Shown piece after piece: positions 8,565-18,072 of a DNA stretch of 64,000 bases. Below the pieces are notes generated by a model that did not search any database, was not told where the DNA came from, and was given only the letters and a program-made list of their open reading frames with translations. The translations under genes were made by a program, and so were the position numbers. Within the stretch, counting starts at the first letter, position 1. Every line of letters begins with the position of its first letter. Source of the DNA: Neglectibacter timonensis (GTDB taxonomy: Bacteria > Bacillota > Clostridia > Oscillospirales > Acutalibacteraceae); assembly GCF_900048895.1 (NCBI RefSeq), contig NZ_LT160639.1, forward strand, positions 479,523 through 543,522. Reading direction: 5' to 3'.

Positions 8565-11426
8565 TTATTTCCTGTAAAAACGGAACGATTTCAAAGAGGT
8601 CTGCTTGGTAAAGCAAATCCGCAGATTCAGCACGCCTGTGCGGGGCTGAATTTCACAGTCTGCCGCGTCAAACCTGGTGAGGCCGCCCGTGCCGATTCTG
8701 CTGCAGACGCCGAGAATCTCTCCCGTTGTGTTGTCCGCCAACATCAGCTCCACCTGTCCGGCGGGAGAGGAAAGCTGCGCCTCAAAGGCATTGCAATCCC
8801 CAAGATCCAAGCCCTCATAGACGGCGAAGCTTCGGAAATCCTTGGCCTCCAGATAGGGGACGCCGTCCCGCTTATCCGTGAGGAACTGCACGTTCCGGCA
8901 GTCCGCCGTATCGATGGCGTTGATCTTTTTCCGGGCATCCCTTCCCCTGCGTTCCTCTCCGCAGATATGAATGCTCAGCCGCTGCCGGATGTCCTCGGAG
9001 GAAGCGCCGAATTCCAGTACATACTCCCCATCATCCACCGCAAAACGCTCCTCCTCAGAATTCCAGAAGGCCAAATCAGAAACCGGGAAAGAAAGGCAAA
9101 TCTTTGTGTTACCACCCGCCTTTACGGGCACTCTGGCGAAGGCCTTCAGCATTTTCCGCGGCCGGGTATAGACAGATTCCGGCGGCGCCACATAAAGCTG
9201 TACCACCTCGTCGCCATCGCGGTCCCCGGTGTTTTCCACCGTCACCCAAGCCGTGACGGTATCCTCTGTCCCATAGGAGGTCTTCTCCGTTTCGGCGCCG
9301 GTATAGTCGAAACTGGTATAGCTCAGGCCATAGCCGAAGGGATAGAGGGGCTTTCCATCGAAATAGAGATATGTCGTTCTGTTCTTCATGATATCATAGT
9401 CATCCAGAGCAGGCAAGTCCCGAATGGAGCGATACCAGGTTGTGGGCGTACGGCCCGCCGGATTATTTTCCCCGAAAAGCGTCTCCGCGGCCACATGGCC
9501 CAGACAAGGTCCCAGATGGGTAGAGCAGAGCACAGCCCCTGCCTTCTCCCGCTCCTCTGTAATGGAGTAGGGATAGCCCGTCACCAAATAAAGCACCGTA
9601 TTGGGGTTCTTTTCACACACGGCGTCCAAAAGCGCGCTCTGCGCCCTGGGCAGGCGGATATCGGGACGGTCGTACTCCTCTCTGGCATTGATCAGCGGAT
9701 GGTTTCCACCGCATACCACAGCGTAGTCCGCCTCCTGGGCCAGCTTGGCGGCCCGCGCCTTTCCGTCAGAAACCACTGTCAGCTCAAATTCTTTTTCCGG
9801 CCCGTCTCCGGGCTCCGGGGAAGAGACTACGCGCCCCGTCTCCTCAGTGAGAATGGAACGGCCCTGCCAGGAAGAAAGGTAGAGAATGCCTTCCTCTTCC
9901 TTGGCTTTGAGAAGCTCCATGACAAACCAGCCGAAGGCCTCGCCGGCCACACAGTTCATACCGATGTTCAAATCCAGCGTGGTCTTCTTCTCCTGCTGTT
10001 CTACCTGAGCGAAGCCTCCGCCCTCTGTCACATATTTTCCAGTTTTCAGCGAGCGAAATGTCCAGGAACCGAAATCCCAGTCATTCTTCTCAAATACCTC
10101 TGCTCCGTCTGCGTCCGCATCCGCTATAAGCTCGCCCTGGTTCCCCAGGCGGACGTATTTTCCCGTTTTACGGGATTTTAGTATCACATTGTCAAAACCT
10201 TCGTCAAACAGCACTCTGTTCTGTCCCAGCTTTTCCCGCAGGCCCTTGACCACCGGCGTCTGATCCGGGGCATACCCACAGTACCAGCAGGTATAGTTCT
10301 CATTGGAAAGCGGCCCCACAACGGCAACCTTGCCTGTGCCGTCGTCCCGAAGGGGTAGCAGCCCCTTGTTTTCCAGCAGAATCACAGACTCTCTGGCCGC
10401 CTGTACCGCCAGCTTCTTGTGGTCGGAGCAGGCCAGTCTGGAACGGTCCATCTTCCCATAGGGGTTCTCCTCAGGGTCAAAATCGCCCAGCAAAAACCGC
10501 AGCCGGAACATGTCGATCAGAGCCTTGTCCAGATTTTCTTCCGTCAGGTATCCTCTCTCCAGAGCCTCCCGCACGGCGGGATCCACCATGTCCCTGCTGT
10601 CCAGCATCATATCGGCGCCCTTGCCCAAGATATCCCCGATCGATTTGGCATGATCCTCAAAGGTGCGGTGCGCCGCTACATTCTGCCCAAAATCGCCGCC
10701 GTCGCTGACAGCAAAAACCATGCCCCACTGCTTTTTGCAAAGCTCCGTCACTTCCGGATTGTTAACGCCCTCTACACCGTTGATCAGGTTGTAGGCCGTC
10801 ATCAGCCCCACCGCGCCGCCTTCCCGGATGGCAGGCTCAAAGGCCTTCAAATAATATTCATGCTTGAGCCGCGGCGTCACATTGGCATTGGTGGTCTGCC
10901 GTTCGTTCTCATAATTGTTGGCATAGAAATGCTTCAGCAGCGGCGCGGATTTTAAGTATTTGGGATCTTTACCCGCAAGCCCCCTGGTATAGGCAACCGA
11001 CATGCGGCCTGTCAGGCAGGGGTCCTCTCCGTACGCCTCCTCGTTGCGGCCCCAGCGGGGGTCCCGTTCCATATCGACGGTTGGGCCGAACAGCACCAAA
11101 GAGCTGGGCTGTTCCTCCATCTGGCTGCTGATGCGCACCTCGTCGCCAGCCATATCTCCCAGCTTTTCCATCAGGACATCGTCGAACATGGACGCCATGC
11201 CCCAGGGCTGGGGCAGTATGGTGGTTTCCCTCTTTCCGTTTCTCTGTACCAGGCCCCGGGCAATCTCCACGCCAAAATGCACTTTGGAAATCCCCAGACG
11301 AGGCACTGCGTCCAAATTGGAGGTGACCATGCCGATCTTTTCCTCCAGCGTCAGGTGGGAGACGATATCACGGGCCCGCTCCTCCGCAGGGAGGGAGGAA
11401 TCCTGAAACCGATAGGTAGTTTTCAT
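8565..11426 (-). CDS. GH3 glycoside hydrolase with inserted and C-terminal sugar-binding-like modules
   Basis: A 953-residue retaining glycosidase without a signal peptide. The GH3 TIM barrel contains GPTVDMERDPRWGRNEE, KHFYANN and the nucleophile Asp in FAVSDGGDFG near residue 240 (SDW is commoner than SDG). The second GH3 domain is interrupted at about 405-540 by a region with two [SR]xKTGKYV repeats that looks like a fascin/ricin-type beta-trefoil or PA14-like insert. The barrel partner (CGGNHPLINAREEYDRP), an FnIII-like domain (about 720-820) and a CBM6-like domain (about 845-953) follow. Close types cleave beta-glucosides, xylosides or glucosaminides; the operon suggests trimming of a mannose-containing glycan. 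Confidence 0.88.
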   Translation of the reverse strand: MKTTYRFQDSSLPAEERARDIVSHLTLEEKIGMVTSNLDAVPRLGISKVHFGVEIARGLVQRNGKRETTILPQPWGMASMFDDVLMEKLGDMAGDEVRISSQMEEQPSSLVLFGPTVDMERDPRWGRNEEAYGEDPCLTGRMSVAYTRGLAGKDPKYLKSAPLLKHFYANNYENERQTTNANVTPRLKHEYYLKAFEPAIREGGAVGLMTAYNLINGVEGVNNPEVTELCKKQWGMVFAVSDGGDFGQNVAAHRTFEDHAKSIGDILGKGADMMLDSRDMVDPAVREALERGYLTEENLDKALIDMFRLRFLLGDFDPEENPYGKMDRSRLACSDHKKLAVQAARESVILLENKGLLPLRDDGTGKVAVVGPLSNENYTCWYCGYAPDQTPVVKGLREKLGQNRVLFDEGFDNVILKSRKTGKYVRLGNQGELIADADADGAEVFEKNDWDFGSWTFRSLKTGKYVTEGGGFAQVEQQEKKTTLDLNIGMNCVAGEAFGWFVMELLKAKEEEGILYLSSWQGRSILTEETGRVVSSPEPGDGPEKEFELTVVSDGKARAAKLAQEADYAVVCGGNHPLINAREEYDRPDIRLPRAQSALLDAVCEKNPNTVLYLVTGYPYSITEEREKAGAVLCSTHLGPCLGHVAAETLFGENNPAGRTPTTWYRSIRDLPALDDYDIMKNRTTYLYFDGKPLYPFGYGLSYTSFDYTGAETEKTSYGTEDTVTAWVTVENTGDRDGDEVVQLYVAPPESVYTRPRKMLKAFARVPVKAGGNTKICLSFPVSDLAFWNSEEERFAVDDGEYVLEFGASSEDIRQRLSIHICGEERRGRDARKKINAIDTADCRNVQFLTDKRDGVPYLEAKDFRSFAVYEGLDLGDCNAFEAQLSSPAGQVELMLADNTTGEILGVCSRIGTGGLTRFDAADCEIQPRTGVLNLRICFTKQTSLKSFRFYRK

Positions 11427-11462
11427 CTGTTCTCTTCCTTTCTATGCAGAAGCAAACCCTTG

Positions 11463-14054
11463 TCAGAAGGATGCTTCCTGAAATTCGTCTGCTGCAGAGC
11501 GTTCGCCAGGCTCCATCTCCGCCGTATAAACAACGGGTTCCTCCGTGCAGTTCAGGACGCGCACGGTTTTCTTTTCACCGGGATAGAGCTTGAAATAATT
11601 GTCGCTGTAATGGACCCGGTCATCCGAGGTCTTGAGATATGCCACCGGCACATAGGCATCTGCCGAGACCGTGACCATCAGATCATTTCCGTCTTTCTCA
11701 ACAGAATCCACCTTCACCTGTGCTTTGGGGAAGGCCACATCCCGGTAATAAGCCCGCAGGCTGTCTGCAGTTTCAAAACCGCTTTCCAGGGCGCTTGCAA
11801 AGAAGAAGCCCTCCCGGAGATCCCCCTCGCCGTCAAAGTCAAACTGCTGCCAGGAATGAGCCGGCACCTGAAGGGTTTTGCTTCCCGTGCAGGCCTTCTC
11901 ACCTGTGAATTTCATATACCCATACCGGATTTCTGCAGAAACGGTTTCCGGCGTCTCGTTAATTACCGTGACGACTGCGCCGCCCTCACGGCTGCGCACA
12001 ATGAGCTTGCGGGTGTCAAACGCCCGCTTCAGGAAATAGAAAGACACCTTCCTCGTCAGGTAATAGTCGATTACCGTCCAGCCGGTTTCCGGCCAGCAGT
12101 CGTTGTACATCCAGATCAAGTCGCCCGCACCATAGGGCTTCTGGCGCATGGCCTCCGACATTTCTGAATACAGACAGCCCTGCATGATTCCACTGTAAAG
12201 CAGATAGCCTTGCATATCCAGTTTGGAAAAATCCGTAAGATGACGGTTGATTGCACCATCTATCCCATTGCGCTTGCGGTCAAACTCGCCGTGATGCTTC
12301 CAGATTTCGCCGCCGCGCACCACTTCTTCTCCGTCATGATACCGCTGCACCGTACTCTCCATCTGTGCGCCAAAGAAGCCATATTCACTGGAAAACCGGG
12401 CCGGCATGCGGTCGAAGGCTTCCAATTCATAACTGAATTTAAATTTCGTTTTGGGATCCCTGCCCAGATAGGTCCAAGCGTGCACGTCGCCGTCGTCCAC
12501 CTGGTTCGCCTTGCCTCCAAAATAAGGGGAGGAAGGCATATAGGGAATACGGGGACTGTTCTGATGCACCGCGCTGGGCTGGATGTAGTTGAAAATTTTC
12601 TCTCCATAGAAGCGGTCCGGAGCGATGGGTTCCGGGAACCAGTCGGTGATGGATTCCGAAATCTCGTTATTTCCGGTCCATACCGCCATACAGGGATAGT
12701 GGGCCAGGCGCTTGGTCTGATAGTCCGCCTCACGCTGCGCCTCAAAAAGGAAGCTGTTCAGCGTATCGGGGTAGAAGCCACAGGCATACATGAAATCATG
12801 CATCAGCAAGATACCGCACTCGGAACAGTACTCGTAGAAGCAGTCCGGCTCATAAGTACCGCCGCCCCACATGCGGAACATAGTAAAGCCTGCGGCCTTG
12901 CCTTCTTCTACCAGAGTGCGGTAGGTGGAATCGGGCGTACGCAGATAGACGGAGTCAGTGGGGACCCAGTTGCCGCCCTTGCAGAATACCCGCACTCCGT
13001 TTACACGGAAGAAGAAATTCCGGGTGCCGTCGGAGAGCTTCGAATGGTCGATCTCCACTGTGCGCACACCCACCTTTTTCACCCGGTCCTCCACGGTGTT
13101 CCCCATACAGGTGCAGCGGGCGTGCAATTCATAGAGATTCTGTTCCCCGTAGCCGTTGGGCCACCAAAGTTTTGCCTGCTGCAGTTCCACCTTTTCCTGA
13201 GCGTAATTGAGGCCTCCCACCAGCAGCAGTTCCTGCCGTCCCTGATAGACGGGCTTGCCGTCAAACAAAAGCTCATACTCTAAAACCGCTTCTGCAGAGG
13301 CGGTCATATTAGTCTTATCCAGCTCAAAGAAGAATTCCACTTCCGCATTCCCATCCTGAAGGAAACAGGTATCCATCCGGGAGGATATGATCTTCGCCCC
13401 GCTGAAGGCCTCCAGATAAATAGCGCGGCCGATGCCGCAGGTGGGGACAGGCTGGCACCAATCCCAGCCGTAGGTGAACTGGGGTTTCCGCAGATACACC
13501 CGCTGGTCGCAGATCGCATTGTCGCTGGCGCAGTAGAAGGAGATTGCATCCTTCGGATACTGATCTTCTATGCCGGAGGTCAGCCGGATCACCAGGGTGT
13601 TGGTTCCAGGCTTCAGAAACCGCTTCACATCTTCACAGAAAGGACAGAAGGCATTGGTATGCCGTGCCATCGGCCTGTAATTGAGAATGATGTCCGCCTT
13701 AAAGTCCAGCATCTCAATATTCAGGCGGATGACGTCCTCCTGCAGCATTTCCTCCGTGACTTCAAATTCCTTGAAAAACCACCAGGACAAGTCCCTGATC
13801 CAAAGGCAGTTTTTTGTATTCGTCTTTATCAGGGGCTCTTCGATCACTCCATTTTCCACCAGGGGGGTAATCACATCACAGGGCACCTGGGCTCTCATAA
13901 ATCCAGTTTTGGCAGGAAAGGCATTGGGGGATTTCCCATGATAGACGGTAAACGGCCCGTCAGGCTTTGCCGCCACCTCGGCAACACGTTCGGGTCCCAC
14001 ATCGAGGAACTCAGCGCGCAGCCTCCATTCTCCGGCCAGGTTCAGTTTTTTCAA
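11463..14054 (-). CDS. GH2 beta-mannosidase-like glycoside hydrolase
   Basis: An 863-residue cytoplasmic enzyme predicted to remove terminal beta-mannose. It has the GH2 order of sugar-binding, Ig-like and TIM-barrel domains. The acid/base Glu lies in WTGNNE near residue 466 and the nucleophile Glu in SSEYGF near 557. FRMWGGGTYEPDCFYEYC is characteristic of the beta-mannosidase branch. The start is taken as TTG 14054, with AAGGAG 9 nt upstream; a TTG at 14063 directly abuts the ribosome binding site. It lies between the sugar-binding lipoprotein and GH3, so it probably acts on imported oligosaccharides. Confidence 0.9.
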   Translation of the reverse strand: MKKLNLAGEWRLRAEFLDVGPERVAEVAAKPDGPFTVYHGKSPNAFPAKTGFMRAQVPCDVITPLVENGVIEEPLIKTNTKNCLWIRDLSWWFFKEFEVTEEMLQEDVIRLNIEMLDFKADIILNYRPMARHTNAFCPFCEDVKRFLKPGTNTLVIRLTSGIEDQYPKDAISFYCASDNAICDQRVYLRKPQFTYGWDWCQPVPTCGIGRAIYLEAFSGAKIISSRMDTCFLQDGNAEVEFFFELDKTNMTASAEAVLEYELLFDGKPVYQGRQELLLVGGLNYAQEKVELQQAKLWWPNGYGEQNLYELHARCTCMGNTVEDRVKKVGVRTVEIDHSKLSDGTRNFFFRVNGVRVFCKGGNWVPTDSVYLRTPDSTYRTLVEEGKAAGFTMFRMWGGGTYEPDCFYEYCSECGILLMHDFMYACGFYPDTLNSFLFEAQREADYQTKRLAHYPCMAVWTGNNEISESITDWFPEPIAPDRFYGEKIFNYIQPSAVHQNSPRIPYMPSSPYFGGKANQVDDGDVHAWTYLGRDPKTKFKFSYELEAFDRMPARFSSEYGFFGAQMESTVQRYHDGEEVVRGGEIWKHHGEFDRKRNGIDGAINRHLTDFSKLDMQGYLLYSGIMQGCLYSEMSEAMRQKPYGAGDLIWMYNDCWPETGWTVIDYYLTRKVSFYFLKRAFDTRKLIVRSREGGAVVTVINETPETVSAEIRYGYMKFTGEKACTGSKTLQVPAHSWQQFDFDGEGDLREGFFFASALESGFETADSLRAYYRDVAFPKAQVKVDSVEKDGNDLMVTVSADAYVPVAYLKTSDDRVHYSDNYFKLYPGEKKTVRVLNCTEEPVVYTAEMEPGERSAADEFQEASF

Positions 14055-14108
14055 TACAGACAACTCCTTTTTTGTTACACGATTGTTTCACATTTCCCGG
14101 TAAGTACA

Positions 14109-14134
14109 CAGGGGAAGGATTTCTCCTTCCCCTG
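14109..14134 (-). terminator. stem-loop between binding-protein and GH2 genes
   Basis: An 11-bp GC-rich stem (14109-14119 with 14124-14134) follows the binding-protein gene. No T-run follows, so partial termination or mRNA stabilisation is likelier than full stop. This is usual where a binding protein must exceed the enzymes encoded downstream. Confidence 0.5.
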
Positions 14135-14172
14135 CGGTTACCAGTATTTTACTTTTAGCTCTTCAGTTCAAC

Positions 14173-15834
14173 TCAGCCCTGATTGGTTTTGTTGTCCTGA
14201 TATGCCTGCAGCTTTTCAGCCTGGGCATTGTAGACTTCCTGGGCCTCTGCAACTGCCTCTTCCAGACCAAGGCTGTTCAGAGTGGAAATGTAGGTATCCC
14301 AGTTGTCCACTGAATCCTGTCCGCCGATAACGGCCCAGATATAGCGGTTGACTTCATCTTCCACGTCGGCCTGGATGGGAGTAAAGAGGGTCAGGTCGGC
14401 AGGGTTCCGCCATTCCACCAGCTGGGCGGCGCGGTCGCGGCTGTTGGCGCCGGATTTCTCAAACAGGGCCTTGGTTTCAGGAGTGTTGGAGATCAGGCCT
14501 TCGTCCTTGCGGTTGAACAGGTTGTTAAACAGGTTCAAACCGATGTTCTGGGTATTGTTTTCATCGGATTCTGGCGCGATAATCGGATTGTAAAGGCCGT
14601 TTTCGTCGATGGTATAATCCTCACCCTCAACGCCGTAACGTCTTTCAATGTAGTTGTCGAGCCCGCACATATCGTCATACATGGCATACAGCCGCTCGGG
14701 ATCCGTAGCGGTATTGGTGATGCCGAAATAGGCCCAGGCAGCGCTGGTAGCGGGGTCGTCCTGAGGATTGCCGTTTTCACCCTTTACCTGGTCAATGGGA
14801 ACCCACTTGGCGTCGGGGTTGCTGGCATAGAAGCTCTTCATGGTCTGGGCATCGGGGTTATTGTATGCGCACCAGCTGTAGGTGACGCCGAAGCCGCCGT
14901 TGGCCATTTCCTCGTCGCGGTCGGTATCCTGGGTGATGTTGGGGGTGATATAGCCCTTGGCATACAGTTCGGAAACGTCCTGGAGCCAGTTCTTGGTGTT
15001 GGGCATTGCGGGGCCGTAGCCTACGTTGCCGTCGGCATCCACTGTCCAGCGGTTGTAATGGGTGTAATCGTAGCTGTAAATCCACGGGATGAAGGAACGG
15101 GGGTCGTAACCGTCGCCGCCCAGACCGTAGGTATCTTTCTGGCCGTTGCCATCGGGATCATCCTCAGTAAAGGCGCGCATGACCTCTTCCAGCTCTTCGA
15201 TGGTGGTGGGAACCTCCAGCTTCAGGTTATCCAGCCAATCCTGACGGATCCACAGGCACTCGCAGGAGGGCTCGGAAACGTCGCCGGGAATGCGATAGAC
15301 AGCGCCGTCGTCCTCTGTGGCATAGAACAGGGTCAGGGGGTCCATCTTGTTGTAGTAGTCGCGGATGTTGGTGTACTTGTTCATGTACTCGGAAACATCC
15401 ACCAGCTTACCGGCGTTCTTCCACTGCAGGAAGTCGTTATCCATGCCCCACCACCACATGATGTTGGGGGTATCGTCGCCCGCCATCAGCAGGTTGATTT
15501 TGGACTGGCCGTCGGTCCAGCCAGGCAGGACCACCAGTTCGATGTTGACGTTGTACTTTTCTTCCAACATCTTCTCCACACGGCTGTCAGACTGGGTAAA
15601 GCCAGTCATAACTGCGATAGTCACATCCATAGTGTCCTCGCAGGCCGTAGGGTCGATCTTTTCACCAGAATTGGTTGTAGTGCCGGAAGTTTCTGTCTTG
15701 CTCTCAGTGGAAGCCGTAGAAGCCTTTCCGGAACTGCTGCTCTCGTTGTTGCCGCTGCCGCAGGCCGCGAAAGCGCTTACGCAGAGCGCCAAAGCCAGAA
15801 CGGAACAGACAATTTTCTTCAGAGTGTTCTTCAA
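14173..15834 (-). CDS. ABC transporter sugar-binding lipoprotein (LplA/LipO type)
   Basis: A 553-residue extracellular solute-binding protein. The signal peptide ends in a lipobox AFAAC with the lipidated Cys at residue 25, followed by a Ser/Thr/Gly-rich linker and the mature binding domain. The size and the LplB/LplC partners upstream place it in the large oligosaccharide-binding group with Paenibacillus/Bacillus LplA. The start codon is TTG 15834, 8 nt after GGAGG. It would capture the glycan-derived oligosaccharide at the membrane for the two permeases. No ATPase gene lies in the operon, as is usual for this transporter type, which shares an MsmX-like ATPase. Confidence 0.92.
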   Translation of the reverse strand: MKNTLKKIVCSVLALALCVSAFAACGSGNNESSSSGKASTASTESKTETSGTTTNSGEKIDPTACEDTMDVTIAVMTGFTQSDSRVEKMLEEKYNVNIELVVLPGWTDGQSKINLLMAGDDTPNIMWWWGMDNDFLQWKNAGKLVDVSEYMNKYTNIRDYYNKMDPLTLFYATEDDGAVYRIPGDVSEPSCECLWIRQDWLDNLKLEVPTTIEELEEVMRAFTEDDPDGNGQKDTYGLGGDGYDPRSFIPWIYSYDYTHYNRWTVDADGNVGYGPAMPNTKNWLQDVSELYAKGYITPNITQDTDRDEEMANGGFGVTYSWCAYNNPDAQTMKSFYASNPDAKWVPIDQVKGENGNPQDDPATSAAWAYFGITNTATDPERLYAMYDDMCGLDNYIERRYGVEGEDYTIDENGLYNPIIAPESDENNTQNIGLNLFNNLFNRKDEGLISNTPETKALFEKSGANSRDRAAQLVEWRNPADLTLFTPIQADVEDEVNRYIWAVIGGQDSVDNWDTYISTLNSLGLEEAVAEAQEVYNAQAEKLQAYQDNKTNQG

Positions 15835-15909
15835 GTTGTTTTCCTCCTTGCATATTTTTAGATTGTCTATATTCTCGGCGTTTCCGCCGACAATCCCAAT
15901 AGTAAGGGC

Positions 15910-16833
15910 TTAGCCCTTCACACCACCGATCATAACGCCCTTCACAAAATACTTCTGCACGAAGGGATAGACCACAAGGATGGGTACCGTGGCCACCACG
16001 ATGGAAGCCGCCTTGATGGTGACGGCGTTGGTATTGGACTGGGCCCGCACGTTGACGCCCGCTGCCTGCATGGCCTGCTGGGTGTTGGTGAGCATGTTGC
16101 GCAGCACCGCCTGCAAGGACCATTTATCCGTGGCCTGGATATACAGAACGGTTGAAAAATAATCATTCCAATACATCACGGCGTTGAACAGCAAGATTGT
16201 TGCAATGGTGGCCTTGGACAGCGGAAGAATAATGCTGAAGAAAATGCGCATATCATTGGCGCCGTCAATGCGGGCGGATTCCTCCAGGCTCTCAGGAATG
16301 GAGAGGAAGAAGCTTTTCATGATGATACAGTTGTAAGCGCTGACCAGCATGGGCAAAACCAAAGCCCAGCGGTTGTCGTACAGACCCAAATTCCGGATCA
16401 GCAAATAGTTGGGGATCATGCCTGCGTTGAAAATCATGGTGAACAGCACAAGAACCATGATGATTTTGCCGCCGCGAAGCCTGGTCTTGCTTAAGGGATA
16501 CGCCGTCATAGCCGTTACCAGAGTGCCCAGTACGGAGCCGACCACTGTGGCAAAAATTGTGGTTCCAAAACCGGAATAAATCTGCGGGTTTTTAAACACG
16601 GATACATAGGTGTCCAGGTTGAAGCCCTTGGGGTACAGGAACACGCCGCCCTTGAGAGCCTCCTCCATGGAACTAAGGGACTGCATCAGCACATGCCAGA
16701 AGGGGTAGAGCATCAGCAGGCACAGCAGGGTAAAGAAAGCGTAATTGAACACGGTAAAAATTTTTTCCCCTGTGGAGGTCTTTATCTTATTCTTTTTTGC
16801 CGGAAATTCCATCGCATCTATTGCTTTTGCCAT
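15910..16833 (-). CDS. lplC: ABC sugar transporter permease, LplC type
   Basis: A 307-residue inner-membrane permease with six predicted hydrophobic segments and the cytoplasmic EAA loop ESARIDGANDMRIFF, which contacts the ATPase. The start is ATG 16833 behind AAGGGGGGAACAAGAA; an upstream TTG at 16854 would overlap the lplB stop and lacks a ribosome binding site. It pairs with LplB to form the channel for the binding protein encoded next. VFLYPKGFNLDTY and NAVMYWNDYF are typical of the LplC/YteP-partner family. Confidence 0.92.
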   Translation of the reverse strand: MAKAIDAMEFPAKKNKIKTSTGEKIFTVFNYAFFTLLCLLMLYPFWHVLMQSLSSMEEALKGGVFLYPKGFNLDTYVSVFKNPQIYSGFGTTIFATVVGSVLGTLVTAMTAYPLSKTRLRGGKIIMVLVLFTMIFNAGMIPNYLLIRNLGLYDNRWALVLPMLVSAYNCIIMKSFFLSIPESLEESARIDGANDMRIFFSIILPLSKATIATILLFNAVMYWNDYFSTVLYIQATDKWSLQAVLRNMLTNTQQAMQAAGVNVRAQSNTNAVTIKAASIVVATVPILVVYPFVQKYFVKGVMIGGVKG

Positions 16834-16847
16834 TTCTTGTTCCCCCC

Positions 16848-17801
16848 TTACCAAATACCTTCGTTGCCGGATTTCTTAGCAGCGAAGTTCACGCTGACGA
16901 TCAGGATCAGCGCGATGACAGATTTGAACATGCCTGCCGCCGTACTGAAGGAATAGTTCGTCTGCTTGATGCCGATTCGGTATACATAGGTATCGATGAT
17001 ATCCGCCACATCATAGACCGGTGCGGAATACAACATGAAGATCTGGTCAAAGCCCGCGTTCAAGATGTTGTTGCAGTTGAGAATCAGCATGATGATGACC
17101 GTAGGCATAATGGCGGGAATCGTGATGTGCAGCAACTGCTTAAAACGCTTGGCGCCGTCGATGGAGGCCGCCTCATACAGCTGCGGATCAACTCCGGAAA
17201 GGGCCGCAAAGTAGATGATAGTGCCCCAGCCCATGCCCTTGTATACATCGCTGATAACCAGCATGGGGACGAAGGCAGATTTACTTGTCAGCACCTGCAT
17301 ATCCTGACCTGTAAACGCCTTGATAATTGCGGTGATGATTCCGGTGGAAGGATCCAGGAAGTTCATGATCAGGCCGCCCATGATAACCCAGGAGATAAAA
17401 TAGGGTAGGTAGAGCAGGGTCTGAGAGACTTTTTTAAATTTTATGCTGCGCATTTCATTCATCAGCAATGCCAAAATAATGGGAATTGGGAAACCGATTA
17501 CCATTTTCCAAAGGCTGATGACGATGGTGTTTTTAAATACCTTGAGAAAGGCGGGCTTTGTAAACAAATCGGTAAACTGCTGGAAACCCACCCACTGACT
17601 CTTAGAGGGGTCAAATGGATTGTAATCCATAAAGGCAATTCTCAGATCATACATAGGTATGTACTTGAAAATGAAGAAAAAGACGAGACCGGGCAGCAGC
17701 AATAAGTATAGCCATTTGTCCCGGATCAGGTTTTTCCCCAGCCTGGCCCAGTATCCTCCCGAGCGAGGCTTTTTGACCGGCTTCGTACTAGCAGTTGTCA
17801 T
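16848..17801 (-). CDS. lplB: ABC sugar transporter permease, LplB type
   Basis: The first gene of the operon: a 317-residue permease with six hydrophobic segments. The family signature is WLYLLLLPGLVFFFIFKYIPMY near the N-terminus and the EAA loop is YEAASIDGAKRFKQ near residue 215. AGGAGG precedes ATG 17801. The leader upstream is about 236 nt long and contains strong palindromes. With LplC and the lipoprotein it forms an importer for oligosaccharides in the cytoplasmic membrane. The stop is 14 nt from the lplC start, indicating co-transcription. Confidence 0.92.
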   Translation of the reverse strand: MTTASTKPVKKPRSGGYWARLGKNLIRDKWLYLLLLPGLVFFFIFKYIPMYDLRIAFMDYNPFDPSKSQWVGFQQFTDLFTKPAFLKVFKNTIVISLWKMVIGFPIPIILALLMNEMRSIKFKKVSQTLLYLPYFISWVIMGGLIMNFLDPSTGIITAIIKAFTGQDMQVLTSKSAFVPMLVISDVYKGMGWGTIIYFAALSGVDPQLYEAASIDGAKRFKQLLHITIPAIMPTVIIMLILNCNNILNAGFDQIFMLYSAPVYDVADIIDTYVYRIGIKQTNYSFSTAAGMFKSVIALILIVSVNFAAKKSGNEGIW

Positions 17802-17954
17802 TAGAACCCCTCCTGCGATAAATTTTGTTCCATCCCTTTTGCCGGAAGCCTGGATACGAACCTGGATACGATTCGCAGAACAGCAGAGAAGAGACGCTTG
17901 TTGTTCAAAAAGCGGGCTGCCCGGAAATACGCTTCACTTTATCCCGAACAATGT

Positions 17955-18017
17955 CTTCTTTACGTTTTGTTTCTCTGTTAAGAGAAACAAAACGTAAAGA
18001 AGGGGTACCCCTTCTTT
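17955..18017. repeat. two overlapping, mutually exclusive palindromes in the lpl operon leader
   Basis: A 22-bp perfect inverted repeat (17955-17976 with 17981-18002, loop GTTA) overlaps a second, 22-nt perfect palindrome centred on GGGGTACCCC (17996-18017). The arm AAAGAAG (17996-18002) belongs to both, so only one full hairpin can form at a time in RNA. The block lies downstream of the promoter at 18044-18072, inside the untranslated leader. It could be a dispersed palindromic element or a regulatory switch. Confidence 0.75.
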
Positions 18018-18043
18018 TTTAGGCCTCGGTCGATGTTGCCACC

Positions 18044-18072
18044 ATTCTAGCACACAAATTGGAATTTGTAAA
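18044..18072 (-). promoter_or_regulatory. promoter of the mannoside operon
   Basis: On the minus strand TTTACA (18067-18072), a 17-nt spacer and TGCTAGAAT, an extended -10 (hexamer 18044-18049), predict a start near 18037. Upstream, 18073-18240 is A/T-rich with several AATTGTCA-like words but no operator I can assign. Confidence 0.7.

Noticed and set aside
8223..10181. A 652-codon plus-strand open frame opposite the ADPRH and GH3 genes
   Set aside because: It is antisense to two well-supported genes, has no family motifs, and long open frames opposite GC-rich coding DNA are common.
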